Assembly (NCBI GenBank): GCA_013360695.1
Contig: JABWBC010000003.1
Span: forward strand, 1 to 64,000
DNA length: 64,000 bases
Source of the DNA: Phycisphaerales bacterium
GTDB lineage: Bacteria > Planctomycetota > Phycisphaerae > Phycisphaerales > UBA1924
Direction of reading: 5' to 3'
In this document: positions 1-10,375 of the stretch, in pieces
How positions within the stretch are numbered: the first letter of the stretch is position 1
Layout: the number at the start of each line of letters is the position of its first letter
Position numbers and translations under genes: made by a program
Notes under the pieces: generated by a model
What the model saw: only the letters and a program-made list of their open reading frames with translations
What the model was told of the DNA's origin: nothing
The model's database searches: none

Positions 1-1894
1 CGATTTCCGGGCCGGCGTCGGCGGGGATGGGCGCGAGCGTGACGGCGGCGGGCGGGAGCGCGAAGGTGGAGCCCGCGATCGACGCGAGTGATGCTGAGGA
101 ATTGCCCACGCCCTGACGCACGAGTTCCTGAATGAGCGGGAGCATCAGCGGTCGTGCGGGGAGATCGGTGGCGGAGAGGTCGATTGCGGCGGTGAAGAGG
201 AGGACGTTGCCGCGTGCGAGCGGGCGAGATGGGGCCGCGGCGGTCGCGCTTTCCGTGGTCGTTTCGGGTGGCGCGGGGATGAGGAGCAGGGGCGAATTGT
301 CGGAGAGCGACAGGAGCGCGAGGGACGGATCGGTCGGCGTGTCGAGGCGAAGACGCTCGCTGATGCGCACGGGCTTGGCGAGTTCGGCCAGTTCGGGCGA
401 GAGAAGCGAAAGGAGCGCGGCGGAGGAGTCGGGTTTGAGGCCGAGCGGTTCGGAGGGACGCGAGACCTCGCGGTCGCCGGGGATGCGAACCGAGAACCTG
501 GATTCGAGGAGGTCGAGCCAGGGGTGGGCGCGGGTGCCGGGCGGCGTGGCGAAGATGACGAGGCCGCCGGCGCTGGCGTAATCGGCGAGGCGTGACCAGG
601 CGCGATCGTCGAGCAGGTCGGGGCGCGGGGCGATGACGGCGTCGATGCCGGCGAGGGCTGAAGGTTCGGCGACGGCCCGGGGGTCGATGTCGACGACGCG
701 GATCGGCGAGGAATCGCCGGGCTGGGGCGAGAGCGCCAGGCGCAGCCAGTCGGCGGGCTCGAAGCGATCGATGCTGACGGCGAGCTCGAGACGCGGGGGC
801 GTGACGAGCGCGACCTGGATCGCGCGGCGCGCGAGCACGGGGCGGCGAAAGGTGTTGTCGGAGGCGATGGCGTCGCGGTCAATCGTGGCGATGAGGGCCG
901 AGGGGCCGGCGTCGGCGAGGGAGGCGGTCGGGATCGAGATTGTGACACTGGTCTCGCGATCGCCCGGGGCCCACTTGGCGATGGCGTCGGCGCTGGCGAG
1001 GCCCGAGGCGGCATTGGTTCCGGGCGCGGAGAGCTTGAGCTTGACGAGCGAGGTCGAGGCCTGCGAGGTGACCGGGCCGGTGCGGCGGAGGTGCACGCGC
1101 ACCTGGTCGTCGGCCTGGGTTCCCAGCGCGGCGCCGGCGAGGATAAGGGGGCGCAGGGGCTCGACGCGCGTGATGAAGACGTTGGAGACGGCGGTCTCGC
1201 GCGGCGGGGCGATCGAGAGCGACACGGGGACGGGCGAGGAGATCGACGCGAGCTTGCGCTGGGTGTCGAGCGAGCCGGCGAGGAACTCGCTGTGGAGCGA
1301 GAGCGTGATCGGCGGCGAGTCCTTGGGAGCGGCGGCGAGCTCCGAGGAGAGATGAGAGAACGCGCCGTCGAGATCGGCGGCGGAATCGGTCGGCGTGGTC
1401 TGCTCGATCAGGCGGCGGAGTGCGGGAAGATCGGCGGAGGCGGGGACGACGGCGGGATCGACGGGCGCGCCGAGGAAGATGAGCCCGGCGCGATCGCCGC
1501 GGGCGGGGTCGAGCGTGGCGAGTAGATCAACGGCGGTTTTTTTGTGGGAATCGAGGGCCGACTGGCCGTCGGGGTTGGTGAGGGTGGAGGCGAGGGAGTT
1601 GTCGAGCAGGATGTAGACGACGCGGGCGGAGCGAGTGGCGGCGGCGGAGGAGGAGAGGAGAGGGCGGGCGATCGCCAGCGCGATGAGCGCGACCAGGAGG
1701 CAGCGGGTGGCGAGCAGCAGCAGCTGCTCGAGCGTGAGGCGGCGGCGTTGGCGCTTGTAGGCCTCGATGATGAAGCGCATCGCGGCCCAGGGGATGGGCT
1801 GGCGGCGCTGGCGCGTGAGCAGATGGATGATGATCGGGATGGCGACGCACGCCAGGCCGACGTAGAGCAGAGTTGGATGGAGGAAGGATGGCAT
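1..1894 (-). CDS. BatA-type membrane protein with degenerate vWA region (partial)
   Basis: The reading frame is open from the ATG at 1894 to the window edge, so the C-terminus is missing; 631 residues are visible. The first 80 residues match the BatA N-terminal (aerotolerance regulator N) layout: a membrane segment at about 7-25, the conserved IIIHLLTRQR-type stretch, a basic loop and a second membrane segment at about 57-80. A vWA-like region follows (VVYILLDNSLAST), but the metal-binding DxSxS is imperfect (DNSLAS). The remainder looks like a large extracytoplasmic domain. It lies 187 bp downstream of the DUF58 gene on the same strand, the usual partner in MoxR-DUF58-Bat loci; no MoxR ATPase is seen here. 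The exact role is unknown. No clear Shine-Dalgarno site precedes the ATG. Confidence 0.75.
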   Translation of the reverse strand, partial: MPSFLHPTLLYVGLACVAIPIIIHLLTRQRRQPIPWAAMRFIIEAYKRQRRRLTLEQLLLLATRCLLVALIALAIARPLLSSSAAATRSARVVYILLDNSLASTLTNPDGQSALDSHKKTAVDLLATLDPARGDRAGLIFLGAPVDPAVVPASADLPALRRLIEQTTPTDSAADLDGAFSHLSSELAAAPKDSPPITLSLHSEFLAGSLDTQRKLASISSPVPVSLSIAPPRETAVSNVFITRVEPLRPLILAGAALGTQADDQVRVHLRRTGPVTSQASTSLVKLKLSAPGTNAASGLASADAIAKWAPGDRETSVTISIPTASLADAGPSALIATIDRDAIASDNTFRRPVLARRAIQVALVTPPRLELAVSIDRFEPADWLRLALSPQPGDSSPIRVVDIDPRAVAEPSALAGIDAVIAPRPDLLDDRAWSRLADYASAGGLVIFATPPGTRAHPWLDLLESRFSVRIPGDREVSRPSEPLGLKPDSSAALLSLLSPELAELAKPVRISERLRLDTPTDPSLALLSLSDNSPLLLIPAPPETTTESATAAAPSRPLARGNVLLFTAAIDLSATDLPARPLMLPLIQELVRQGVGNSSASLASIAGSTFALPPAAVTLAPIPADAGPEI

Positions 1895-1993
1895 GAGGAT
1901 CGGCGGCTGACGGGGAACTGGTGGTCGAAACGCCCTTCTTCACGGTCGGGCTACTGAAGTGGGCGAGGCGGCGAGAGAGCGGGGCGGGGAAGA

Positions 1994-2025
1994 AGCGGTC
2001 GAGTGGCGGAGTGGTCGAGTGGCAA
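1994..2025. repeat. degenerate 8-bp tandem array (locus A)
   Basis: Four consecutive 8-bp units read AGCGGTCG, AGTGGCGG, AGTGGTCG, AGTGGCAA. The array lies in the gap between the DUF58 and BatA-type genes. It uses the same AGYGGYNR word as the arrays near 6.0 kb and 28.1 kb. Confidence 0.7.
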
Positions 2026-2080
2026 CGTGAAAGACGGAAGACGCCCTCACGGGCGGTCGGGCCAATGACGTGCGGGAGGA

Positions 2081-3106
2081 CTAGCCGAATTTGGATCGTT
2101 TGAGCTGGGCGTTTCGGCGCGCGACGAACTGGGCGATGGGAGGCCCGAGCCAGTCGTGGGTGTTGACGAGCTGGTAGTCGAAGCCCATCGAGCGTACGGC
2201 TTTTTCAACGCTGGTGAGGTGGTTGCGGAAGACCTCGAGGTAGGCGTCGCGGATGGCGCGGGGGTCGATCTTGAGGCGGCCCTCGCCCTCGAGCCCTTCG
2301 AATGGCGCGATCTCGTCGATGTCGAAGTCGAGCTCGGCGCGATCGACGACCTGGAGGGCGATGACGTCGTGGCGGTGGTGCTTGGCGCGGGCGAGCGCGT
2401 CGCGCAGGTTCTCGATGTCCATGAAGAAGTCGGAGACGATCGCGATGAGGCAGTGGTTGGTGACCTTGGCGACGACCTGATCGATGGCGCGTACGAGGTC
2501 GGTGGGGCGTGCCTTGTTGTCGGGCGCGACGTAGTGGGTGGCGAGGGCGCTGACGATCTGGCGCCATGTGCCGCGGTTGCTGGAGCGGCGGATGGCGGCG
2601 CGGACGATGTCGGCAAAGACGATGAGGCCGGCGCGGTCGCCCTGGCGCAGGGCGATGGAGGAGAGGGCGGCGGCGATGGCGGTGGCGTGGTCGAACTTGG
2701 TCCAGTTGAGGCGCCCATCGGGGCTGGTGGTGCGCCCGGCGCCGGAGGCCTCGGCGAAGAGTCGCGAGCCGAAGTTCATGGAGCCGGAGGCGTCGACGAG
2801 GCAGATGAGGTCGAGGTTGGTTTCCTGCTGGTGCTGCTTGATCTGGAGCTTGTCGGTGCGGCCGAAGACGCGCCAGTCGAGGTGGCGGGGGTCGTCGCCG
2901 GGGACATAGGGGCGATGCTGGGCGAATTCGACGGAGAAGCCCTGGAAGGGAGAGCGGTGCAGGCCGGAGGAGAGACCCTCGACGATCATCTTGGCGCGGA
3001 GCTCGAAGCTGGCGAGGCGGGCGAGGGTCTGGGGATGGAGATAGAGCGACGCGTCGGCCTCGGCCGAGGGGCGTTCCGTCGCCACCTGCAGGCGGATCTC
3101 GTGCAT
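2081..3106 (-). CDS. DUF58 domain protein (vWA-like)
   Basis: 341 residues from the ATG at 3106. The DUF58 signature DPRHLDWRVFGRTDKL sits near residue 75, and an intact vWA metal-site motif DASGSM (DxSxS) follows. DUF58 proteins normally work with MoxR AAA ATPases and Bat-type membrane proteins, which fits the BatA-type gene downstream. The function of these modules is poorly defined. A longer frame starts at 3187, but it would run through the promoter region of the divergent neighbour. The 3106 start is favoured because a TACCAT hexamer lies 6 bases before it, as in many genes of this window. Confidence 0.85.
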   Translation of the reverse strand: MHEIRLQVATERPSAEADASLYLHPQTLARLASFELRAKMIVEGLSSGLHRSPFQGFSVEFAQHRPYVPGDDPRHLDWRVFGRTDKLQIKQHQQETNLDLICLVDASGSMNFGSRLFAEASGAGRTTSPDGRLNWTKFDHATAIAAALSSIALRQGDRAGLIVFADIVRAAIRRSSNRGTWRQIVSALATHYVAPDNKARPTDLVRAIDQVVAKVTNHCLIAIVSDFFMDIENLRDALARAKHHRHDVIALQVVDRAELDFDIDEIAPFEGLEGEGRLKIDPRAIRDAYLEVFRNHLTSVEKAVRSMGFDYQLVNTHDWLGPPIAQFVARRNAQLKRSKFG

Positions 3107-3112
3107 CGGGGG

Positions 3113-3118
3113 ATGGTA
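3113..3118 (-). promoter_or_regulatory. candidate -10 element TACCAT, leaderless layout
   Basis: TACCAT on the minus strand is followed by six bases (CCCCCG) and then the ATG of the DUF58 gene. No Shine-Dalgarno site is present and no -35 element is obvious. Confidence 0.55.
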
Positions 3119-3161
3119 CCAGCCGACGGGCGGGAGTGTGCGGGAAAGGGCGGGTGGCCGG

Positions 3162-3167
3162 TATGAT
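3162..3167 (+). promoter_or_regulatory. candidate -10 element TATGAT, leaderless layout
   Basis: TATGAT, six bases, then the ATG at 3174. There is no Shine-Dalgarno site. It faces away from the DUF58 promoter 44 bp to the left. Confidence 0.6.
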
Positions 3168-3173
3168 GCCGTC

Positions 3174-3656
3174 ATGGCATCGAACACAAGCTCGACGTTC
3201 GGATTCCAGAATCGGCGGGGCAGCTCGGGGCGGCTGATGTTCTACGCGATCGCGCTTCTTGGGATCGCGGGGGTGGTCGCCTATTTCGTGTGGTTCACGC
3301 CGTGCAACAGCGTGAAGCAGGCGGCGGCGATGTCGCGGGCCCAGGCGTACATCGATGCCCACCAACAGGCTTTCTTCAAGGAATGGAAGTTCGGCGCGAT
3401 CACGTGGCAGCCCCACACGGGTGGGCGCTGCGGGTGCCTCTTGGTGAGCGGGATGGTGTTGGACGAGGCCGACGCGGACGCGGCCAAGGCGACGATCGCG
3501 GCCACGTCACCGGATGTTGAAGTGATTTATCAGCTCGAAACGGCCGATAAGAGAAAGTGGGTTGAGTCCGTCCCGCCCGAGCGGCGCGAGGAGTTTGGGC
3601 TTCCCCTGAAGAAGGACGGCAGCCCCGGGCCGCTGGGCGATCCAGCGACGTGGTAG
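3174..3656 (+). CDS. small membrane-anchored protein of unknown function
   Basis: 160 residues. One membrane segment lies at about 22-42 (LMFYAIALLGIAGVVAYFVW), preceded by a short Ser/Gly-rich cytoplasmic part and followed by a soluble domain with three cysteines, two of them in a CGC motif (GRCGCLLVSG). I do not recognise the family. The ATG at 3174 is preferred over upstream codons because of the TATGAT hexamer six bases before it. The stop lies 22 bp before the phosphofructokinase start, so the two genes may be co-transcribed. Confidence 0.65.
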   Translation: MASNTSSTFGFQNRRGSSGRLMFYAIALLGIAGVVAYFVWFTPCNSVKQAAAMSRAQAYIDAHQQAFFKEWKFGAITWQPHTGGRCGCLLVSGMVLDEADADAAKATIAATSPDVEVIYQLETADKRKWVESVPPERREEFGLPLKKDGSPGPLGDPATW

Positions 3657-3678
3657 ACGGGGACGGGAAGGGATGTCG

Positions 3679-4785
3679 ATGGCCAAGCGGATCGGGCTGA
3701 TCACGGCGGGCGGCGATTGTCCGGGCTTGAACGCCGTGATCCGGGCGGTCGCCAAGCCGGCGATGCGCGAGGGTTTCGAGGTCCTCGGCATCTACGACGG
3801 GTTCCTGGGGCTGATCGAGAATCGGATGCATGTGCTCAGCTGGGCCGAGGTGTCCGGCATCCTGGCCCAGGGCGGCACGATCCTGGGCTCGTCCAACAAG
3901 GCCAACCCGGCACGGTTCGCGGTCGGCATCGGGGCGGACGGCAAGGCGATCATGGAGGATCGTCGCCCGCAGTGCCTGGAGCTGATCCGGCGCGAGAAGA
4001 TCGAGACGCTGATCGTCGCGGGCGGCGACGGGAGCATGACGATCGCGTCGGAATTGGCGGCGGCGGCGCACCAGGCCGGGCACTCGCTCAACGTCATGGG
4101 CGTGCCCAAGACCATCGACAACGACCTCGAGGGCACGGAGATCACGTTCGGATTCCAGACCGCGGTGTCGATCGCGGCCGAGGCGATCGACCGCGTGAAG
4201 ACGACGGCCGCCAGTCACCATCGCGTGATGGTGGTGGAGGTCATGGGGCGCAACGCGGGTTGGATCGCGCTGCACGCGGGCGTGGCGACGGGGTCGGACG
4301 TGATCCTGATCCCGGAGATTCCGTTTGACTTCGATGCGATCGCGGATTGCGTGCGCGTGCGCAGCCGCCACGGCAAGCGGTACAGCATCGTGTGCGTCGC
4401 GGAGGGGGCCAAGCCGCGGGGCGGGCAGTTGTTTGTTTCCAAGGTCGATCCGACATCGCCCGATCCGATCCGGCTGGGCGGCGTGGGCAAGGCGGTCGCG
4501 GACGAGATCGAGAAACGCACGGGGATCGAGTCTCGCTATGTCGTGCTGGGGCATGTGCAGCGTGGCGGCACGCCGGTCGCGGATGATCGCGTGCTGTCGA
4601 CGCTCTTGGGCGAGCGGGCGATCGCGATGGTGCTGGAAGGGAAGCGCGACCGCATGGCGGCGGTGCAGCGCGGGCGGCTGACGGACGTGGACATCAACCT
4701 GCCGTGCGGGAAGCAGCGGACCGTGCCGAAGGATGATCCCGTGATGCGTGCGGCGCTGGAGCTCGAGACGCACTTTGGGGATTGA
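3679..4785 (+). CDS. pfkA: 6-phosphofructokinase
   Basis: 368 residues. It phosphorylates fructose 6-phosphate to fructose 1,6-bisphosphate in glycolysis. Visible motifs are GGDCPGLN at 11-18, GGDGS at 115-119, PKTIDND at 143-149 (catalytic Asp region) and MGRNAGW at 189-195. The pair Gly in GGDGS and Lys in PKTIDND is, within the family, typical of ATP-using enzymes that sit close to PPi-dependent ones; true PPi enzymes usually have GGDD. So ATP is the likelier donor, but this is inference. An ATG at 3673 is also in frame. The ATG at 3679 is preferred because the GGGAAGGG Shine-Dalgarno site at 3665-3672 is six bases upstream of it. Confidence 0.93.
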   Translation: MAKRIGLITAGGDCPGLNAVIRAVAKPAMREGFEVLGIYDGFLGLIENRMHVLSWAEVSGILAQGGTILGSSNKANPARFAVGIGADGKAIMEDRRPQCLELIRREKIETLIVAGGDGSMTIASELAAAAHQAGHSLNVMGVPKTIDNDLEGTEITFGFQTAVSIAAEAIDRVKTTAASHHRVMVVEVMGRNAGWIALHAGVATGSDVILIPEIPFDFDAIADCVRVRSRHGKRYSIVCVAEGAKPRGGQLFVSKVDPTSPDPIRLGGVGKAVADEIEKRTGIESRYVVLGHVQRGGTPVADDRVLSTLLGERAIAMVLEGKRDRMAAVQRGRLTDVDINLPCGKQRTVPKDDPVMRAALELETHFGD

Positions 4786-4798
4786 GGGCGGGGAGAAA

Positions 4799-4820
4799 TC
4801 ACGGAGTCACGGAGTCCGAG
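4799..4820. repeat. degenerate 8-bp tandem array (locus B)
   Basis: Two perfect units TCACGGAG plus a decayed third, starting 14 bp after the pfkA stop codon. Nearly the same array occurs at 63099, again just after a stop codon. Confidence 0.65.
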
Positions 4821-4943
4821 GGGGCGCGAATCGCGACTTGTGAATGGTGAGTCATGGAAGGGCGGAGTGGCGGCGTGATCGTCCTTGGCCTGACATCAAG
4901 GCGTCGATGCCTCGCAGTATCCGCTGCATCCAAGAAAACAGGA

Positions 4944-4966
4944 CCCCGACGCGACAAACGTCGGGG
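4944..4966. terminator. GC-rich hairpin between convergent genes
   Basis: CCCCGACG and CGTCGGGG form a perfect 8-bp stem around the loop CGACAAA. There is no T-tract on either side, so it is a weak or bidirectional terminator candidate serving pfkA and the convergent gene. Confidence 0.45.
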
Positions 4967-5109
4967 CCCTGGCTTTGGAGGAAAAGAGACGGGACATGAA
5001 CCGTCGCTGAACCGTCGTGATCGAGAGGCGAACTCGGTGAATCGCGGCTTGAATCTGGAGTCAGCGTGATCGAAGCCGCGTGTGTCGCGCGGGGTCGGTT
5101 GTTTCCGGG

Positions 5110-5772
5110 TTACGAGCGGCGGCGGCGAGCGGCAAGAAGGCCGCCCATGCCTAGGAGAGCCGCGGCGCCGGGGGCGGGCACGGCCTCATAGCGAACCTTC
5201 ACATTGTCGAGGCCCCACGATTCATCGCTCTTGCTCTGAAGGTTCTCGCCCGCGAAGCGGATCGCGATGCGGGCGCTGTCCTCCGCGGTGAACTGGAGCG
5301 TGATGTTGCGATAGACCGAGTCCTTCCAGGTGCTGGTGTAGCCCATGTGGAAGGGGCCCATGTCGGGGCGCCGGAACGACTGGTTGTTGTCCTGGTTGGA
5401 GAACGTCTCGCAAAGGAGGACGTCGTTGCCGATCGAGACCTTGAATCGGTCCGGGCCGTGGGTCTGGCTGTTGCCGTCCCACGAATCGATGATGTAGAGG
5501 TCGAAGGAAAGGGTGTAGAGGTTGTGCTTGCCGGCGCCGGGGTTGGCGGCGGTGGTGAGGTTGAGGTCGATGCGGTCGTTGGTGTAGCGCCCGTTGAACT
5601 GGGTGAAGTAGCGTCGATAGTCGGAGGCGACGCTGGTGTTGCCGGTCCAGGCGGTGCCCAGGCCGTTCTCGAAGTCGTTGGAGTAAAGGGTGTGCGTCTG
5701 CGCGCTGGCGCTGCCGATGGCGAGGCACGCGGTGATGACGCCCGGAGCAATACGCGAAATCGAAAGGCCCAT
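5110..5772 (-). CDS. exported protein with PEP-CTERM-like sorting tail
   Basis: 220 residues. An N-terminal signal peptide ends around SASAQ (residues 21-25). The body is a probable beta-sandwich, with DFENG near the start and SWGLDNVKVRYE near the end, the usual look of carbohydrate-binding-like domains in PEP-CTERM proteins. The C-terminus is VPAPGAAALLGMGGLLAARRRRS: a short Pro motif, a hydrophobic segment and an Arg cluster, as in exosortase substrates, but with PAPG instead of PEP. Such proteins are recognised by an exosortase/archaeosortase-type membrane enzyme; none is encoded in the window. A strong Shine-Dalgarno site (GAGGAGG) precedes the ATG. Confidence 0.8.
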   Translation of the reverse strand: MGLSISRIAPGVITACLAIGSASAQTHTLYSNDFENGLGTAWTGNTSVASDYRRYFTQFNGRYTNDRIDLNLTTAANPGAGKHNLYTLSFDLYIIDSWDGNSQTHGPDRFKVSIGNDVLLCETFSNQDNNQSFRRPDMGPFHMGYTSTWKDSVYRNITLQFTAEDSARIAIRFAGENLQSKSDESWGLDNVKVRYEAVPAPGAAALLGMGGLLAARRRRS

Positions 5773-5998
5773 GTCTCATTCCTCCTCTGTGTTCCGGGTC
5801 GGCGCGGAGCGACATCGCGTGCGGCGAACGCCGCCTTGTTGATGCCTGAACGTGTGCTGAACCGGAAGTTGTCGGCGGGTAAGCGGCCCGCCACAGTGAA
5901 CATGCCATGCACTTGCGTGCTTGGAAAGGAAAGAGAGCGATTCGAGGCGCGAGGGAAGGGCGTGTAACGCCGGTTCGGTCTGTGAGGGCAGCGAGGGG

Positions 5999-6063
5999 AA
6001 ATGGCCAAATCAGGAAGCGGCAGAGCGGCAGAGCGGCAGAGTGGTGAAGTGGTGAAGTGGTCG
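5999..6063. repeat. degenerate 8-bp tandem array (locus C)
   Basis: Eight consecutive 8-bp units. The first two read AAATGGCC and AAATCAGG; then come three AGCGGCAG-type units and AGTGGTGA, AGTGGTGA, AGTGGTCG. The word changes gradually along the array while the 8-bp period is kept. Confidence 0.8.
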
Positions 6064-6112
6064 TTATTCACTTGATGGGTGCTCGTCGATACGGCGCTGT
6101 CTCGCTGTCTTC

Positions 6113-6152
6113 TTTGGCAATTTGGCCAATTGGTGATTTGGCGACTTGCCCC
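6113..6152. repeat. degenerate 8-bp tandem array (locus D)
   Basis: Units TTTGGCAA, TTTGGCCA, ATTGGTGA, TTTGGCGA and a decayed CTTGCCCC. The same words occur inside the ubiD coding sequence at 22201-22232. Confidence 0.75.
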
Positions 6153-6198
6153 GCACTCGCTGTCTCACGTTTGGGACGAGTTCTGTCCGCCGCCTGCC

Positions 6199-6204
6199 TA
6201 GAAT
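6199..6204 (+). promoter_or_regulatory. candidate -10 element TAGAAT for typA
   Basis: TAGAAT lies 12 bases before an in-frame GTG (6217), 18 before an ATG (6223) and 108 before the ATG at 6313. No convincing -35 element was seen. Confidence 0.4.
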
Positions 6205-6312
6205 GTTGAAGAGTCCGTGACCATGTCGGTCCGCGGCCCTGCCGTTCATCCCGCCCATTCGCCCAGCGGCCCGGGCACAGCTTCGGCCGCCGCGATCGGA
6301 GTGTTTTCAAGC

Positions 6313-8250
<1,938 letters not shown>

Positions 8251-8317
8251 TCCCATCAGCCGGACGATCTCGGAGCGTGCGTGGGGTTGAAGGAGCGGGG
8301 TTGCCCCGTCGCGTTCG

Positions 8318-9487
8318 CTACGCGGCGTGGGAGTGCGCGCCGAGCGTGATCCCCGCCGCCGCAAGGATGGCGCGAGCGCGGTTGGCGTAGGTGAAGCGGG
8401 CCGCCAGCGATTGCTGCGACTCTTCGCGCGCGAGCCGCGCGCTCGGTGTCTCGCGGAGGAGCCGCTCGACGCACGCCGCCAGCGATCCGTGATCGTCGGG
8501 CGTGAACCACGCGACTGCGGGCTCCGCCACCCAGTTGCGCAGGCCCTCGATGCTCGACGCGGCGATCGGGCGCCGGGCGTTCAGGTATTCCGCGAGCTTG
8601 ACGGGGCTGGTCCAGCGAGCCGACACATGCCCGGCGCTGGGCGGGAGCAGCAGCACGTCGGCGTCCCACAGATGGCGCGGCACCAGCGCGTGCGGAACCG
8701 AGCCGAGTACCTCCACGTTCGCAAGCCCGCTCGCGGCGTCGCGAACTCGTGCGATGTCCTCGGCGAGGCCGCCCAGGAGTCTCCAATCGACCTGCGGCAA
8801 GCGTTCGGCGGCCTGCAGAATCGTGGGGATTCCCTTGTAGTCGTAGAGATGCCCGCTGTAGAGCGCGACGGGGCGGGTACGCGGCTCGGTGCGGAAGTCG
8901 TCGGGGCGACGGAACAGCTCAGGATCGGCGCCGTCGGGAACCAGGTGCACCCGCGCGGGATCGGCGCCGCGCGCGATGTAGTGGTCACGCAGCGCCGGCG
9001 CGATGGTGACGATCGCGTCGAGCGGGTGGGTCGCGGCGCGAGTGGCGGCGAAGACCTCGTCAAGGAGCGGGCGAGGATCGCCGACGTGCGCGTGGGTTTC
9101 CATCACGGTGGGGATGCCGGCACGCGGCCCGAGCAGCCCGCACTGGAAGTTTCGGGCGTAGAGAAGGTCCGCGCCGATTTCGCACGCGATGCGAACGCCC
9201 TCGGAGGCGAACGCGATGGACGCTTCACGCTCGCGAAGGCCCCGACCGGCGGTGATCGTGATGACGTCGAGCCCGCGCTCTCCGTAGGCGTCGAGCCACT
9301 CGTCGACCAGCGCCCGCGCGGGGTTGTCGGCGTTCTCCGGCGGCTGGCAGATGAGCGTGACGTGGAGGCCGAGCCTCTGAAAGCCGCCCGTGGTCTTGAA
9401 CGTGTTGATCGCGTGCGCCATCCCGCGCCCGAGCGGCATCTCGGCGATGCTGACGACGTGCGGGGTTGCCGGGCGAGTGATGTTCAT
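8318..9487 (-). CDS. GT4-type glycosyltransferase
   Basis: 389 residues with the two-lobed GT-B layout. The N-lobe contains GRGMAHAINTF and ETHAHVGDP. The C-lobe has VPDGADPELFRRP, the linker seen in GT4 enzymes, then ALYSGHLYDYKG and SPVKLAEYLNARRPI (the donor-sugar binding helix, with Glu in KLAEYL). It most likely transfers a sugar from a nucleotide-activated donor to a lipid or polysaccharide acceptor; the substrate is unknown. Its ATG is 25 bp downstream of the methyltransferase stop, so they probably form a two-gene operon. It is convergent with typA. Confidence 0.85.
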   Translation of the reverse strand: MNITRPATPHVVSIAEMPLGRGMAHAINTFKTTGGFQRLGLHVTLICQPPENADNPARALVDEWLDAYGERGLDVITITAGRGLREREASIAFASEGVRIACEIGADLLYARNFQCGLLGPRAGIPTVMETHAHVGDPRPLLDEVFAATRAATHPLDAIVTIAPALRDHYIARGADPARVHLVPDGADPELFRRPDDFRTEPRTRPVALYSGHLYDYKGIPTILQAAERLPQVDWRLLGGLAEDIARVRDAASGLANVEVLGSVPHALVPRHLWDADVLLLPPSAGHVSARWTSPVKLAEYLNARRPIAASSIEGLRNWVAEPAVAWFTPDDHGSLAACVERLLRETPSARLAREESQQSLAARFTYANRARAILAAAGITLGAHSHAA

Positions 9488-9511
9488 CGGCGGTTGTTCC
9501 GGCCTCGAAGG

Positions 9512-10279
9512 TCATGCGGCGTCGGAGCGGGACGAACCAGATGCGTGCCGATCGGTGCAGAGCCACGCCTGGCAGCACAGGGGGCTTCGATCGCGCCGGC
9601 GCAGGCGGAAATCTCGCTCTGCACCGAGAAGCGATGCTCGTTCGGCGTCGTCCTTGGGAAGCAGGCGGTGCGCCGCCGTGGTCAATCCGCGCGAGCCCAG
9701 ATATCGAGCAAACTCCTCGCGCGTCCATTCGCGCACGTGCTCGGGCTTGTTGCTCGCCATGCAATCGCGCCCGCGCTCGCGGGCACGCTCGGGCGTTGAG
9801 ATCAGGACCAACGTGCCGGCGTGCGACGCGCGCCGGATCAGCTCCAGCGTGGGCACGGGGTCGGCCAGGTGCTCGATCACGTCGGCGCAGATGATGAGGT
9901 CGAACGGCCTGTCGAACACCAGGCTCGGCCGCTCCAGATCGACCTCGAGCAGCGTGAACTTCGCTCCCTGCGCTCGGGCCGCGTCGAGCGCGGATGGCTG
10001 ATCGACGCCGACGATGTCGATGCCCAGCGGCGCCAGGTGCTTGATGAGCTTGACGCACGGGCCGCACCCCACGTCGAGCACGCGACGAAGCCCGCGTGTC
10101 TTCACAAGCTCCGCGGCCCAGCGATAGACGTGGTGCTGCCACTTGGCATTCTCGGCCAGTCGCCACGGTGCCCAGTACGCGCCGTTATCGCGCAGGGTGT
10201 CGTGGGTGAAATTGGCGGCCTGCTGGCGGTACTCCGGCGGCAGGCACAGGGACTGATTACTGGCGATGGTCGCGGGCAT
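9512..10279 (-). CDS. class I SAM-dependent methyltransferase
   Basis: 255 residues. Motif I is VLDVGCGPC (about 67-75), motif II GVDQPSA, and DLIICADVIEHLADP (about 125-139) is the post-motif region typical of UbiG-like enzymes. The substrate is unknown. It is followed by a glycosyltransferase 25 bp away, which suggests a joint role in modifying a sugar or lipid. The C-terminus is Arg- and Cys-rich (RSPLCCQAWLC). Confidence 0.8.
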   Translation of the reverse strand: MPATIASNQSLCLPPEYRQQAANFTHDTLRDNGAYWAPWRLAENAKWQHHVYRWAAELVKTRGLRRVLDVGCGPCVKLIKHLAPLGIDIVGVDQPSALDAARAQGAKFTLLEVDLERPSLVFDRPFDLIICADVIEHLADPVPTLELIRRASHAGTLVLISTPERARERGRDCMASNKPEHVREWTREEFARYLGSRGLTTAAHRLLPKDDAERASLLGAERDFRLRRRDRSPLCCQAWLCTDRHASGSSRSDAA

Positions 10280-10375
10280 CGGCGGGTCCTCACGGGTGCA
10301 AGATCGTGATCGGACCGCGCGGGCCGCGGGCTGAGAAAAAGTCCGGTAATCCTGGCGATTGGCGGCCCGGGCGGG

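Larger units (their letters stand above)
4786..5109. other. intergenic region between pfkA and the PEP-CTERM-like gene
   Basis: These 324 bp separate two convergent genes. They hold an 8-bp tandem array at 4799-4820 and a perfect hairpin at 4944-4966. Short GGCGGAGTGGCGG wording near 4863 resembles the other arrays. No credible gene was found. Confidence 0.6.
5773..6312. other. intergenic region carrying two tandem arrays and the typA promoter
   Basis: 540 bp between divergently transcribed genes. It holds two degenerate 8-bp arrays (5999-6063 and 6113-6152) and a TAGAAT hexamer at 6199-6204. If typA starts at an upstream codon (GTG 6217 or ATG 6223), the last 90 bp would be coding. Confidence 0.6.

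Noticed and set aside
1670-1690. GCGATCGC octamer as a cyanobacterial HIP1-like repeat
   Set aside because: GATC-containing octamers occur often in this GC-rich DNA and mostly inside codons; no evident spacing or enrichment could be shown by eye.
2156-3166. Long plus-strand open frame opposite the DUF58 gene
   Set aside because: It mirrors the DUF58 coding frame, is Gly/Val/Asp-repetitive and has no start signal. Such mirror frames are common in GC-rich DNA.
5999-6152. CRISPR-like array
   Set aside because: Units are 8 bp with no spacers; no cas genes are in the window.
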